Below are positions 23,981 to 36,600 of a stretch of 64,000 nucleotides of DNA, piece after piece (positions within the stretch are counted from its first letter, which is position 1; the number at the start of each line of letters is the position of its first letter). A program made the translations under genes and the position numbers. The notes beneath the pieces are model-generated. The model was not told the DNA's origin, ran no database searches, and saw nothing but the letters and a program-made list of their open reading frames with translations. Source of the DNA: Purpureocillium takamizusanense (Eukaryota; Ascomycota; Sordariomycetes; Hypocreales; Ophiocordycipitaceae); contig NC_063072.1 of assembly GCF_022605165.1 (NCBI RefSeq), positions 1,116,001 to 1,180,000 of the forward strand, read 5' to 3'.

Positions 23981-25250
23981 ATGAGCTTCAACACGAGTAG
24001 TTTGGGGCCGCAGGCCGAAGGAACACAGGACGGTTCGCCTCCTCATCCTCGCGAAATCGTTCTCGGCTGCCGCAAATCGGAACTGGCACTCATTCAAGCC
24101 CGGACCATCGCATCCAAGCTCAGCAAAACGCATGACCCTTCTTCTTCTTCTTCTTCTTCTTCTTCCTCCCCAACGACATTCAGCGTCGCCACCAGCAGCG
24201 TCGCCGGCGACGCCGACAAGCACACGCCCTTCGCGCTCCTGTCCAAGCAGACGGGCGGCTCGGACGTCGGCAAGAGCCTATGGACCAACGGCCTGGAGGC
24301 CGACATGCTGGCGGGCAAGTTCCACCTCCTCGTACACTGCCTCAAGGACATGCCGACGACCCTGCCGCCGCACTGCTTCCTAGCGGCGATCCCCAAGCGC
24401 GAGGACCCGCGCGATGCCGTCGTCATGAGGTCCGGCTCCGCGTTCACGTCCATCGATCAGCTACCGCCCGGCTCTGTAGTCGGGTCGAGCTCGTCCCGCA
24501 GGCGGGCCCTAATTCGGCGAAACTGGCCTCATCTCGAAGTGGCAGAATGTCGAGGCAATCTGTAAGTTTTATTCCATTTTATTTTATTTATTTCTTGGCA
24601 AGCTTCAAAGTCTTTTTTTCTTTATGAGCGCTCTCTTCTTCCAGTGCATCATCATCCATCAGGACAACATAGTCGGGCTGAAACAGAATGGCCCGTAAAA
24701 ACTTAGAGATACTCGGCTTGCCAAGCTCGACGCCCCGTCTTCGCCCTTTTCGTGCATCCTCCTGGCCACCGCTGGACTGCTGCGCCTGGGGCTCGGCCAC
24801 CGCATCACGCAGCGTCTTGACCCCAGCGTGTTCCCATACGCGGTTGGGCAGGGCGCGCTCGGCATCGAGATGCCCGCAGAGCGTCAAGAAGTGCTGCTGC
24901 TGGATCTCGTCCGTCACGCCGACCACAAGCCCTCCAGATGGCTCGGCATGGCGGAGAGGGCGATGCTCCGGAGCCTGCAAGGGGGCTGCTCGTCTCCGAT
25001 CGGTGTTTGGTCTTCTCTTGAGCCTTTCGAGGAGGAGAGTGGGCCGGGGAGCACACGACAACAGGCCTGCGAGGGTGGTGGCATTCTTCGCTTGCGAGCC
25101 ACAGTTCTTCATGTTGATGGAGCGTCGGAAATTTATGCCGAAAACTCAGGCAGCGTCCTGTGCGATGGCGACGCAGAGCAACTGGGTATCTCGGTCGCAA
25201 AACTGCTTCTCGATAAGGGAGCCCGAGCTCTGTTGGCAAAGCATGAATGA
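23981..25250 (+). CDS. HEM3: Porphobilinogen deaminase (hydroxymethylbilane synthase)
   Basis: Exons 23981-24561 and 24707-25250 (145 bp intron, GTAAGT...TTAG) give 374 residues. The enzyme joins four porphobilinogen units into hydroxymethylbilane, the third step of haem synthesis, in the cytosol. Landmarks in order: GCRKSELALIQ (residues ~28-38), KSLWTNGLE, HCLKDMPT with the catalytic aspartate at D123, KREDPRDAVV, SSSSRRRALI, RGNLDTRLAKLD across the splice junction, PYAVGQGALGIE, and GGCSSPIG with the dipyrromethane-cofactor cysteine at C288. Several usually conserved positions differ (C for T before RKS, C120 for Ser before LKD, NG for KE in the KSLWTKELE-type motif); this may be normal for the lineage. 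A (CTT)n microsatellite codes for a poly-Ser insert near residue 50. An in-frame ATG at 23936 would add 15 residues; 23981 was chosen for its A at -3 and better similarity. Confidence 0.92.
24139..24167 (+). repeat. In-frame (CTT)n microsatellite coding for poly-Ser in HEM3
   Basis: About nine CTT/TCC-type triplets read as ten serines in HEM3 between the N-terminal beta strand and the FSVATSS segment. Being a triplet repeat in frame, length changes would alter only the number of serines. Confidence 0.85.
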
Positions 25251-25652
25251 TGTGGTATAGTTGGTAACGAAGGGCCCCCCTCGAAATTTTGTGCCATTCA
25301 TGCTTGGGCCGTAGTCAAAGGGTTCTTCTAGGGCATCATAACTCGATACATCATAAGCAGACTTCCTGCCTATCTCTGATGGTATTGACCCAAGTCGTGA
25401 TGTGCAGCATTTTGCTAATACCAGTGTGCCTTCTGTGTAACAAAAGGCTACCTGGCGGCAAACACACAATTTCACTACATCAGGCCTGAGTGTGGGGGCG
25501 GAGTCGACCATAGGACACAAGTTGAAGCCTCACATTATTAACTTTAGATGGGGTATTTGTAGCTCAACGAGAAGCGGGGTGTCCTGCCCGAGTTCCTGAT
25601 AACCTGATATCCTCCCGGCCCATGCTGCCAAGGTCTGTCGCCCGCGCTCACG
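25251..25652. other. Short 3'-to-3' intergenic region between HEM3 and the UNC93-like gene
   Basis: 402 bp between convergent genes; relatively AT-rich. It probably holds both polyadenylation regions. Nothing else recognised. Confidence 0.45.
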
Positions 25653-27288
25653 TTACACCTCAGTCTTCTTCTCCGCACCAGTAACGACGACGTCCTGGAC
25701 CGTCTCGTCACTGAACTTGAGATCCTCCTCGATCGAGACGTGATCCTTAATCTTGAACCAGATGACAGGGCCAGCAAAGATGAGGGACGCAGCCAGGCAG
25801 CCCCAGGTAGCGCCAAAGATGGTGTCGTAAGGCTTCTTGAGGCCGTCCAGGCGCCAGAAGATGGCGGCGCCAGCGCTCTGAATGCCCTTGTAGAAGCCGG
25901 CGAGGTTGGCCGCCTTGCGACCAGAGTTGGAGAGAGCACCCATGTACCTAGAAATGATTTGTCAGAAAGTTTGCACGAGATGAGAATATGTCGAGCCCGC
26001 TTCAAGGAGCTTCATTTCCTGGCGACTCAAGCGCTCGTAGGAATACGTACCAGTAAATGTTGGTCTGCCAAATGGCGTCGAAAAAGCCGTAGAAGAAGTA
26101 CAGGAACATGGGCCCAATGTAAAGGCGGCCGCCGTCGTCCCAGTCCACAAGGCCAGTGTAGTTGGGGTCAGAAGCCTCCTCGCGGGTGACTTGCATCTTC
26201 TGCCAGTACCAGCCGAGACCCCAGATGAGCATGGTCAGGGCGAAGAGAACGACGAAGGAGATCTTGGCACGAAGACTGCGGCGGACGGTGTGGATGTCGA
26301 GGCAGTAGCCGTTGATGACGGCACCGAAGATCTGGGCGAGCCAATAAAGCAGGTTGTTGAGGGTGCGGGTGCGGGTGTTGAAGTGCGCCGCGTTCATGTC
26401 GTTGTTCTGGTAGGTGTAGAAGATGTTGGAGGAGAAGAACATGGGGAACAGCAGCAGGATCCAGGGCTCCTGGAAGAGGGTGTCCCAGAGACCGCGGATC
26501 TCGCTGGACCACGACGGGTTCTTCATGAGAATAACCTTGGTGTTGTCCTCGCGGATGACCTTCTTAGCGTCAACAAGGCAGAGGGACAGACCAGCACCGA
26601 TAACCATGAGAATGATGAAGGCAATGTACGTGCCGTCGGTGACGGCTCCCGTCTTCTTGTTGACATTCTGGGCGAGCGGAATGAGGGAGCCAATGACGGC
26701 GCCCAGGTTGAAGATGATCCAGAACCACGAAATGTAGCGACCCTTGCTGTTCTCGGGCGGGTACGACATCATGATGGCGCCCTGGGCGGTCCAGAGCAGG
26801 CCGGCGCAGACACCGAGGAAGGCGCCGGCGAAGATGACGAAGCCGACGTTCTCGGTGTGCGAGTAGCTCAGGAAGGACGCGGCGTAGATGCAGTAGCCCA
26901 GGCCACCGATGGCAAGGGTCGGGCGGAGACCGAGACGGTTGGCAAAGGTCCCGGCGAAGAAGCCGACGACGGCAAAGGTGCTGTAGAGAGCAACACCGGC
27001 GTGGTCTTGGGCGGTGGGGTCGACCTGGCCGCCGCCGCCGAGGCCGGTGAGGGAGTTGTACATGCCGGGGCAGAGGAAGCAGACGATGGAGATCATGAGC
27101 AGCTGGATCTTGGGCGAGGCGTACCAGAGATCGCTGCCGAAGACGCGAAAGGACTTGTAGATCCAGCCGGCGGGGCGGTCGACGTACTCGACCTCATGAT
27201 GTTGTTCTTGTTGTTGTTGTTGCTGCTGGTGGGCTGGCTCGTCGACGGCGACGTCCTGGGCGGCCGCCTTGGATTCGTCGGCGGACAT
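25653..27288 (-). CDS. UNC93-like MFS protein (fungal DUF895 type), two exons
   Basis: Exons 27288-26051 and 25947-25653 give 510 residues; the 103 bp intron starts GTACGT and ends TCTAG, rejoining as IYWYMGALSNSGRK. A cytosolic N-tail with a run of seven Gln (CAA/CAG repeat at about 27200-27230) precedes about eleven hydrophobic segments. Signature stretches of the fungal UNC93/DUF895 group are seen: GLGGGGQ after helix 1, GNAL-type second helix replaced by YSTFAVVGFFAGTFANRLG, WTAQGAIMMSYP, YISWFWIIFNLGAVIGS, and in the last third GFYKGIQSAGAAIFWRLD. The family is related to animal UNC-93, a potassium-channel regulator, but fungal members have no firm substrate. Plasma-membrane or vacuolar location is possible. 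It converges with HEM3, 402 bp apart; no shared role is implied. Confidence 0.9.
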
Positions 27289-28282
27289 GATGGTGTGGAT
27301 GCGAGCGGAGGAGGAGACCTTTGTTGAGGAGTTGAGCGAGATGATCCAACCGATCCTGGAGTGGGTTGGCGCGGGACCGCGAACGGTTGTCGTTGCAACT
27401 CACTCGAGACTTGCCTGGGAAGCACGGAGCGGCAAGGGAAAGAGGAACAGGAAACGGAGCTTGATGGCGGGCGCGACGTGTATTTGAATTGTCCCCGACG
27501 ACGATCTCCAAATTGTTCTGGGGCCGCGGGGGGGTGTGTGAGTGGCAGCAGACGGGCCAGTGGGGACGTGGATTCGGGATGCAGCCCAGCAGTGGTGGTG
27601 TGGAGGGAGGGGGAGGTAGGTGATGTGGGCAACACAGGGACAGAGAGAGAGAGGGAGGGTAGTATCCGTGGTGTCACTGTCACCAAGTTGCTCGGTTCGC
27701 GAACACTGGGCTGCGGAAGGGGGATGGATACGTTGGTAGTGGGGCCGGACCGGACCCCATCCCTTCATTCCCCAGCCCAGTCCAGCCCAGCCAGACCCAG
27801 CCAGACCCAGCCGGGCCCAAGAGGTTGGATCCATGGATTGGATTGGATCCATATTCGATGGATGGAGGGACGGATGGATGGACGGAGGAGGGGGGACGCC
27901 GTGATTCTTGGCCGGCCTGCCCTGCCCTGCCCTGCCTGCCACAGATCGGATGAAGCAACGACTGAAAGCCCTCTCGCTCTCTCTCTCTCATCAGCAGCAG
28001 CCACCACGGCCGGCCCGCGTGGCCGATGGGCGGTGGCGGCGCATGGACGGGGAGGGCTTGTCGTCGCAACATGCACTCACGGAAACAGTGGCTTGCAGCG
28101 CCCAGCCTCAGCCCTCCACCCCCGGCGCTGGCTCATGTGTTTTGTTTGACAGGCGCCTCACGCTACGTGACAGTTGGAAAAGCTTGGCTCAAGAGATGAC
28201 CAGAATGCCGAGACCTTGGACGAGGGAGGGCGGCCAACCGAGCAGGGGACGAGGCGGGGGGCTCGGGTTACATGTGGCACTT

Positions 28283-28315
<33 letters not shown>
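28283..28315. repeat. (GTC)11 trinucleotide microsatellite
   Basis: Eleven perfect GTC units in a non-coding stretch. Confidence 0.95.
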
Positions 28316-28696
28316 CATGGTTTTGGTGTTTGGTGCGTCGCCCAAGGCCGGTGGAAACGTGTTCTCCGTAACTACTCGCGGGCACACGCAGGTAGGGATG
28401 TACAGTGATACTACAAGGCATCGTGCGCAGTCGTACGAGCACTGAATGCCGCAAAAGAGGAGAGCGTTGTTTGCGTGAGACGGCGCAACGGCTGGGCGCG
28501 CTCGCAGAGTCATCTTCTCGTGTTCCGGATTCCAAACCACAGACAGCGACCGACCCGACTCACCCACACGAGGGACCTCGACGACGTGGCTGGCTGGCTG
28601 GCCGGCAAGCACAGCAGACAGACAGGCAGTGGCCGTCTCGGCAGATGGGGGCCAACAGCGTCTCGGCCGTTGCTCGATGCAGGTCAGCGAGCCCTT

Positions 28697-28736
28697 GCTG
28701 CTGCAGTGCTGCTGCTGCTGTTGCTGCTGCTGCTGC
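28697..28736. repeat. (CTG)n trinucleotide microsatellite, imperfect
   Basis: About twelve CTG units with one CAG and one TTG interruption, in non-coding sequence. Confidence 0.9.
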
Positions 28737-30450
28737 GCGAGAGCCGCTGTTGGCACACGGACTGCGTGCGCGTAAGTGAGTGAGTGAGTGAGGGAGAGCA
28801 ACCAAAAAAAGACGGGACAGACGAGGAGGGGTCTGACCACTGACGACTAGACCACTGCACCTTGTTGCTCGTGTTACTTGCATGGATAGTACGGTAGCTG
28901 TGCAACTTGCGCTGGCGAACCGCCGTGGGGCCACCCCGTCGCCCGCCCCAATCCGGCAATTCGAGGGCGGGCCCTGGCGCGGCGGCGCCCCGAGCTTCTC
29001 AGGGCTGTTCCGTCGGAGTCCCACTCCCGCGTGCGCGCCTTCAGGGGATCACTCCTCCGGTGCTTCACGGCACGCGTTGTAGTATGTAGCCCCGTACTGC
29101 CGCCATGCCTGCCCCGTGGTCGCAGTCGGTGACTGGGTTCTGTGTTTGCACTTGCACAAACAAAATGTTTTACGAGATGCAGTCTTTAGGTACTTTTACC
29201 TCGGCTGAGCGTGCGGACCGCGAGCCCGCTTCGGAGGGTCCCCCGTTGTTAGTCACCTAGATAAGGTACTAAGGTACTAATGGTAGTGACTTCGGTAGGC
29301 TGGCATCCACCACGGTACCTAACAAGCACTTTTGGCGGCCCCAGTCCCCGCAGCCAGCCCAGCGCAGTCCAGCGCTGGGGCGTTTCCCCAGCGAGCACCT
29401 AACTAGCGGACCATCCATCAGCATGGAGGAGGGACCTTTCAACCCATCCCGTCCAATCCCCCACATGCCCAGGCGGAAAGCAGCGGCCCCATTCGGGCCC
29501 TGCGCACGGGGCACATCGACGGCCAAGACTCAAGAGTACTAATGGAAAAAATGTTGCACAGCGCACTGAGGCCGGCGGAAGAGACTCATAGGACAGACAG
29601 CGCCTTGCTCGTGTTGGACACACCGGGAGCTGCTCGAGTACGATACGTATCGCAGCGTGCCTCTCCTTCAGTCCACAAGGGCGTACAAACGTTGGTTAGA
29701 ACTTAGTGCTTAGTGCAGCATCCTAAAGAAGTACCGTGCACTTTATCTCTGCGCATCTCTGCGGCAGGCAGCCAGGCCGGATGGGCGTACCCAAAGGACC
29801 GAATTCCTTCGCGCCCTGATTGGGCCCCGGTCTTGAACGGGCAGCGGCTCTTGCTGCGCCAGGGCCAACAGCTGGTCGCTGCAGGTGAGCCAGCATGGCT
29901 ACGTAGCTACTACCACCCACACCCATCCACCTACCACCAACACGACACATGCGCCCTTGCCCCCAGTGACGGTGTCGCGCGTGGAGGTGGCTGTAGTGAG
30001 CTCGGCGCCCGCGACTTGCCTGGCGACAGCGTGGAATAAACGTGGGCAATCCGCTCCACGAACACCGAGACGGGCACAGCGAGTGCTGCCAGCCATGGCA
30101 TGCTTATTTTATCCCAAGGTGATGATGATGATGATGCATGCCGCGGTTGGGACGTGGCCGAGACATGAGCACCTAGCGCAGTCGAGCTGGGCATCCATCT
30201 GCGGCCGTATAAGAATGGGAACATGAAGTCAACGTAACTAGCCTGCCAAGCCTGCGCGGGCTGCCCACCTCTCGTCAGCGCGCTGCACCGTCAAACCCTC
30301 CGGTGGCCCTCGGTCGGCATCGTGTTTGTCTTCAAGCTTTGCTACTTACTGCCTAGTAGGTAGCCGCCGTGTGCTGCCAGGCCCTTCAGCACAGTCACGG
30401 GGGCAGCTGTACTGTTAGCACATCACCTCGGCTCCTGCCAAACTTGTTGC

Positions 30451-33400
30451 GCCTGTTGCCCTGCCCTGCCCTGCCCTGCCCTGCCCACAAGGACCCCTGT
30501 TTTCTCGATTTCGCTCCCGCAGCCTCCAGTCCAGCCCCCCGCCACGCTTATTCTCTCTCTCTGTCACTCCTCCTCCCAACTCTCGGCGCTTTGTCTGTCG
30601 AAATCCAATCGCCACCATCAGCTCGAATCAAAATCAGCCGACATCACACCCAAACGTCTCTCCGTCCACGGGCAGGTATCGATCACGAGGGGGGGGCGAC
30701 CGACGGCCCAGATTTCCCCTTCTGAGCCGGGGACTGTCCCTGGTTGGACGCCTCTCGACGGCCCCACCCACCGCAGCCTGCAAGTCTGCAAGCCACAAAG
30801 ACAGGACAGGCCCAACCAGCCCCATGTAACGTAACGTCGAAATGTCCGCTCCCTCCCTGGATAGCATCTTCAAACAAACAACTGATGGCTTCACGGCGGC
30901 CCCTGTACATACAGTCAGTAGTCAGTCGCTTCAGTTTAGTTACCTCAGAGGTCCCCGGGCGGGCAGCCACGAACCAACTTTGATTACGGCTAGCTTGCTT
31001 CGTCAAAAACTGCTAGTCTGAAGCCTCGCTCCCCAATCTTCAGGCGGATATGGGTCACGATGCGCAGCCTGTCTTCTGAGGGATTCGCTCTGCTCTGTCT
31101 TGTGCTCGAATCTAGCCCGTTTCATGGCTTTTGCCAAGGCGTCGAGAACAGCTCTCAGTCCGCTCGAGACATGCACAATGACTGCGCAGTTGCGGGCGAG
31201 TGTCCAGACGGGAGAGATCGAGGCGGCTGCCTCTAGACGCGAGGGCCGGCGATGCAACGCTCACCCTCCTTCCTCTCCTTGGCACTTGCGCCATCCTCTG
31301 AACATTTGGACATGCACATCTGTTGTCGCATTAAAGTCATCCCATAAGGTGCCATGTGTCGACGTGCCGGCCGATTCCCCATACCCCCGCATCCCCAAAC
31401 TGCTTCCCCTCACGATCCACCAAGCCCACCACCTCCATCCAAGCATTTATTGTTGCCAAAACACGGCGACCAGTCAAGGTTGCTCGCTCCACCACAAACG
31501 TTCCACATCAAAGGCTTGGCTTTCAAATCTTGACCAGAGTGCTCTTGACGGTTTTATAATAATGAGAGGTTACATCCTGTTGTATCCGGAACCGCCTCTC
31601 CCTCCCCAAGCCCCGCCCGTTCCAATCAGTCGCCTAGATATTGCAATCCCCCGCCTGGTGACCCTTATAGTGATGATACATTCTACATTGCACCTTGCCA
31701 CTCGTGGTGTTGTATTCCCAAGCCACGCGCATGCGCGAGCAGGGCTTGTGGCTTTTCCGTTACTCTGTGCCTTTATGTTTGCCATTCGTTCTCAACGACT
31801 TGGCACTCAGATCGACAATAGCCAAGGTCCTGCATCTCCATTGTTTTGGTTAGCATTGCTGCAAAATCATAATTGTCTAAATTCAAAAGCCCAAACCTGA
31901 CTCTTGGTCCTCTATCTGGGCCCTTACCTTAATCCATCAATAAGCTGTCGTTGGGAGACTCTGTGCAGTACCCGCAAGTCTCGAGTCTCATGAACAATAT
32001 TCAGGCACTCTAGTGTACTACTGCACCAGGGCAGTAACGTAGATACCTACTTCGTAGACCACCAGAGTATACAATCCTCCTCGTCTCACCTTCCATCCAG
32101 CATACCAAAACTTTCGCTGCCAGCCACCACCACTTTCCATTCGGCCTCCGCTCTAGTTACACATTGCCCACACCCTCCAGCCGAAAGCACAGTGAGTGGC
32201 AAGAGCGACAGAAAGACGCCAACAGGCTCGAGGATCTTGTGATTTTTAGTTTTACCAGTCAAAGTCGTTTTACGATCACACGAGTTCAATTCTCCCTTCA
32301 GACCCACGGTCGTCGCCCAGTCGGTGGAGAGAGAGAGACCCTGATGCCTTCATGCATGCATGCATGTCTGTACTTCGTAAAATGGTTGGAAAACGGATCC
32401 CCCTCAACTACGTGCTAGCTAGGCCGATCTTGGTGTCCCCTTCACAAACACACATACCGCCTCCCTCATCACTCCCCACGCACACACACATATGCACACC
32501 GCTCGCAGCATCGCAAACTCTTCCCATCTTTCCCCCTGGCCTCCATCCTCCCCCCCCTCCTCTGGGTCCGCTTGTCCGTTGCATTCTGCCGGATTCTGCC
32601 TGGTCGGCAAGCCGCTGATCCCCCCGACCGAGTTGCATGCAGGTCCCGGCGGCACGGCACGTCAGCAAGCAGACGCTACTGCAAGGCATAAGAAGTTTAT
32701 TGTTACGCCCTCACAAAGCTCTACCGCTACCTACAATCACTTTTCTCGTAGAACTCGCTGCGGGGGCGGCATTCCCTCTGCCCTTCACTTGGTGCGACGT
32801 ACCTACTCCACGTGCTAGTTCCTACGTAACCGCTTGGTGAGTGCCTCCTTCAGATGTTCTTGACTCCCGTTCGCTGTGCCCGTCAAATCGCACAATGAGT
32901 CGCTTATCTCACGCTCGAACCAGAAACTGAGACGTTCGGTAGACTCTTCGTGTTCTCTTCTTGCTTAGCCTAGACTTGACCCGTCAAAGCAAAACTCTCG
33001 TGGTTACGCCACTACTTGCGTTTCCAGTTCTTTCCTTGCTTCCAACCAGCCATTTGACAGCGCCACATGTTCGTTACAGCATGCGACCCGCTCCGTCCAT
33101 GCAAGTGTTTCTGGGTCGCAATGCCCAGAGTCATCGCCCGATATGCCGCGCATCCTACATCTAAAAAGAACTTGCTTTCAAAGCCGAACACTGTCGACCA
33201 ACTTTTGTGCTGCCCTGGGTATAAGAATAACTTGGCCTCAAGTCCGTTCGTGACAGCAAAATATTTTTCTCCACCATGTACGCTTGCTCGCGCGTCCGTC
33301 GTTTCCGGAAACCCATATACAGACACAATATCCCAGGCCAACGCCGATCCGATCCCATACCATTTGGCTTCTCGCCAGGTACCAGTAAAGTCACAAAATG

Positions 33401-33616
33401 CCCCAGGCGCGACACAATAACGCAGAGTAAGAAATGGAGGGGGACAATAACAATCCGGGTATCAAATCGAAGGTAGGTGCCGATTATGAATATGTGCGCC
33501 AAGAAAAGGGTAGGAGAGAGGCTAGATGGGGTTGTATCCAGCGCCGAGAGGCGATCGTCTATCGCCGGAAAGGCCATGTGGTTGTGGGGATAGCAGGATA
33601 CCAGCAGCTCCTCAGG
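30451..33616. other. Intergenic spacer with promoter-like pyrimidine tracts but no coding gene
   Basis: A (CCTGC)n pentanucleotide repeat lies at about 30459-30486. Pyrimidine-rich, C-run-bearing tracts on the plus strand at 30480-30620 and 32440-32570 resemble fungal promoters or 5' leaders, and a GTGAGTGG donor-like site is at about 32191, yet no plus-strand coding frame with protein features follows. Part of the right end must be the 3' UTR of the RasGEF gene. Confidence 0.35.
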
Positions 33617-36600
33617 CTATACAGGAGCTGGTGTAGGGGTTTGTCCGCTTCGGTCACGAGACATCCAGCCAAATAGGTCAGTGCGCGAGCTCCCAGCCCC
33701 TGATGAAACAGGGGTTGGCGGCTCGGCTTCACGTCGAGGGTTGCTCTCGCGTGGTTCGAGGAGGAGACTCTTGCGATAGTAAGTGACCTGGACATTTCCT
33801 TGGTCACCCTCGCGCACGCGCCGCACCTGAGCAGCCAACCAGTCCTGCATGTCAGAGACTTCCACTAAACGATAAGGAATCTGGAACCGTTGCAGCTCGC
33901 CAATGATCTTGGCAGTGCGACTATGCTTGTCAAAGTTGACAACGGTAAGGCCGCCTGTGCTGTCCTCTTCCGACTGGGTACCCAGGGACATTTGTTTCGT
34001 CGCGGGGTTGCCAATGTCCACAAAGGTCAGATCCGTAAGGTACATGCCCAGAAAAGGCAGGCAAGGAGGTACGTGATCGTGAAGTCGCGTCCGCAGGACC
34101 TTGTTGTTCTGGGACGGTTCCACAATCTCCTGTAGTGTGCGCAACATCTCCTTTCGCTTGACAGAAATAGCGTCCCAAGTTTTGCGAAGGCGGCTGATCG
34201 TGCTACTGTTCAGGCTGCAAATTATGGCCATAAGCCCGTCGTAATTATGCAATTCGTGGCATTTGTGGGCAATTTTGATCCACTGCTTGATGGCGGCGGC
34301 TCGCTTCTTGATCTCGGCGTACTGAAGAATGGTCTCCGCAACGAGATTCGACAAGTCCGTCGACAAAGCTGACATGGCCTTTACATGCGGCGCGTCTACA
34401 CCGCCGTTCTTCATCCACTGCGAGGCAAGCAGTTCTTCCGGCTGGATGGAGCAGAAAATGCCCATCTGCCTCAGAGTGATTTGCCGTGCCAGCTCGAGGG
34501 GATCAAAATCAAGGATTGTCGGCATGCCACTGCCAATTTTGAAGGACGTAAGCAAGTTCTGCTGGCTTTTGGAAATGACAGGTTGCGGTAATGGGCTGTC
34601 AGCCGGAATGAAGTGAGCGATGGCCGTGTTTGTCTTGCCCATTGAGGAGACAAGACGCGGTACTAGGGATCCTTCCCCTGAAACACGCTTGGCTAGCTCT
34701 GAGAGGCGGCGCCCTGCCGACGGCAGAACCGAGGCCAGCTTTCCTTCCGCGAAGGGGATCATAAGCTGCAGTGCGTCCCGATCAGTCTGCTCCTTCCAGT
34801 GGGACTCAAGCCAGCCTTTGAAAGCATTGTATACTCTCAAACGCACGGGGCCCGACATGTGAGGTGATTCGCCAACGTAATCGAAGCGATCGATGAGAGC
34901 TTCCGCTAACCTGACCGGAGTACAAAAGAGTCGGAATGTGAGATAGAATGTCGAGACAAACGCCGCGTCGGGCGTAGACTCGTGGGTGGTGAGACGCTCG
35001 ACAAGTGCCGGGAGTGATCCGCCGGTGACCTGGCCTTCCTTGTTGAACATGAGCTCGTGGGCATATGTCCTCTCTAGAAGTCTCGTTTCGACGTCATCCG
35101 CCTCTTCGGCCTGAGAGAAGCTGCCGCTCGTACTCAGTTCCGACATCGAGGGCTGGCTACGAGGCACCAAAATATGGTCCGGCGTCGTCGCTCGTGTCGA
35201 CGCCTGTGACATCATGCTCGTCTCCGAGTCCCGACTGAGGTAGGTCGTACTACTACCCGCGCTGGAGGCCGCCAAGGCATCGAATCGCGAGATATGCGCA
35301 TCCGACTCAATTCTTGTAATGTCGGCCACATCGCGATCCAGGGGTTGTGGCGTTGTAGAGACCTCAGGAAGGGGCGGTAGAACAGGCCGAATAGACGAAA
35401 CCGACGATGCAACACTGGAAGCATTGTCTTCGTTGAGAGATGGGGGTCGAGAGGACACTGGAGAGGTACTTTGGCGGCTGTGCGAGTCCGCGGGGATGGT
35501 GATCCTGGGAACCTGGGGAAGCGGCTTGTCAACAGCGGGTGCAGTGGGTCGTTTTTGAGGCTGGGCAGTCGACTCGCAGGTCTGGAACGATTCTGCCACG
35601 CTGATCAGATGAATCGATCGATCCATCGCCGAGGGTGTCCTCGCTCGCTCGTCCACGGCAATATCCAAGATGGTCAGGTCCATCCCAAGCGTATTGCCTT
35701 CCAGCTCGAATTCGAAGTCCCCAGCCCTCTCAATCGCGACTTTGGCCTTTGCGACACACTCTCCAGCAGCTTTCACACAGCCGGTGGCTGCCAGGAGCAA
35801 AATGCCATTGTCCTGCGGCAGAATGATATCAGCTACTTCGGTAGCGGCATTAGCCAAGATGTCTCGTGCAGAGTGAACCAAAATCTGGATCCGCCCCAAC
35901 ATGGCGTCTCTGACATGACAGAGCGATGCGGCACTGGAGCTGTTGTACTCGCAAACACCGTCGATGACTGCCAGTAACTCGCCGCCTGATGTGGCGGATT
36001 GCTTGATCGCGAGTGCCAGTTCCGGTTGAGAGTGTGATTGCAAGTGTAGTCGCCCAATGAAAGATCCGAGATGCGAGAGAAATTTGTCATGGCTGCGGTT
36101 GAGGCGCTCCGACACCAAGTGCTGGGGTCTCGACAAGGGCGATGGGCCGGCCAGGGAAACCCTGTGCGCCATGCCCGTGGAAAGGCGGTTGCCCTGTTGA
36201 AGACTTCCTTGGGACCATCGATTTTGGATCGCCGAGCTCTGAGAAGCGCCTAGTGACGACATGCGCTTATTCCAGGGATGCAGTGATGCAATGCCAGGTT
36301 CCGAGGTGACGCTGCTACCGACAACGCTGTCGGCCGTCCCGCGAGATGTCGTCTCGCTGCCGTTACTCTGGCTTTGGTCGTCAAAGGCCAAGCGCTCGGC
36401 AGGAGGTGTAGGCGGGATGTAAGATTCCTCCGCGACAGTGGCCATGACAGTAACTGCTGGCGGTGCGCGAGCCCTTCGTTCCTCCTCGAGGACATCCAGG
36501 AACCGGACGCCTTTGATTACGATCTTGAATGCCTTCAGGATCATCTCATCGACGATGTCATTGTTATTTTGTGGTGGCTGAAGCGTTCCTCTTTGACATT

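Larger units (their letters stand above)
27289..30450. other. Intergenic: promoter of the UNC93-like gene and repeat-rich spacer
   Basis: No supportable gene. A GA-rich tract at about 27600-27660 (pyrimidine-rich on the minus strand) is the likely promoter of the UNC93-like gene. The rest is rich in simple repeats: CCCAG-type repeats near 27770-27815, GGAT/GGAC tetranucleotides at about 27855-27890, (GTC)11 at 28283-28315, (CTG)n at 28697-28736, and GGTACTAAGG-like sequence at 29260-29330. Confidence 0.4.

Noticed and set aside
31100..31900. Plus-strand frame of 267 codons with hydrophobic end
   Set aside because: Starts in AT/CT-rich spacer, lacks domain features, and the hydrophobic part derives from pyrimidine-rich DNA.
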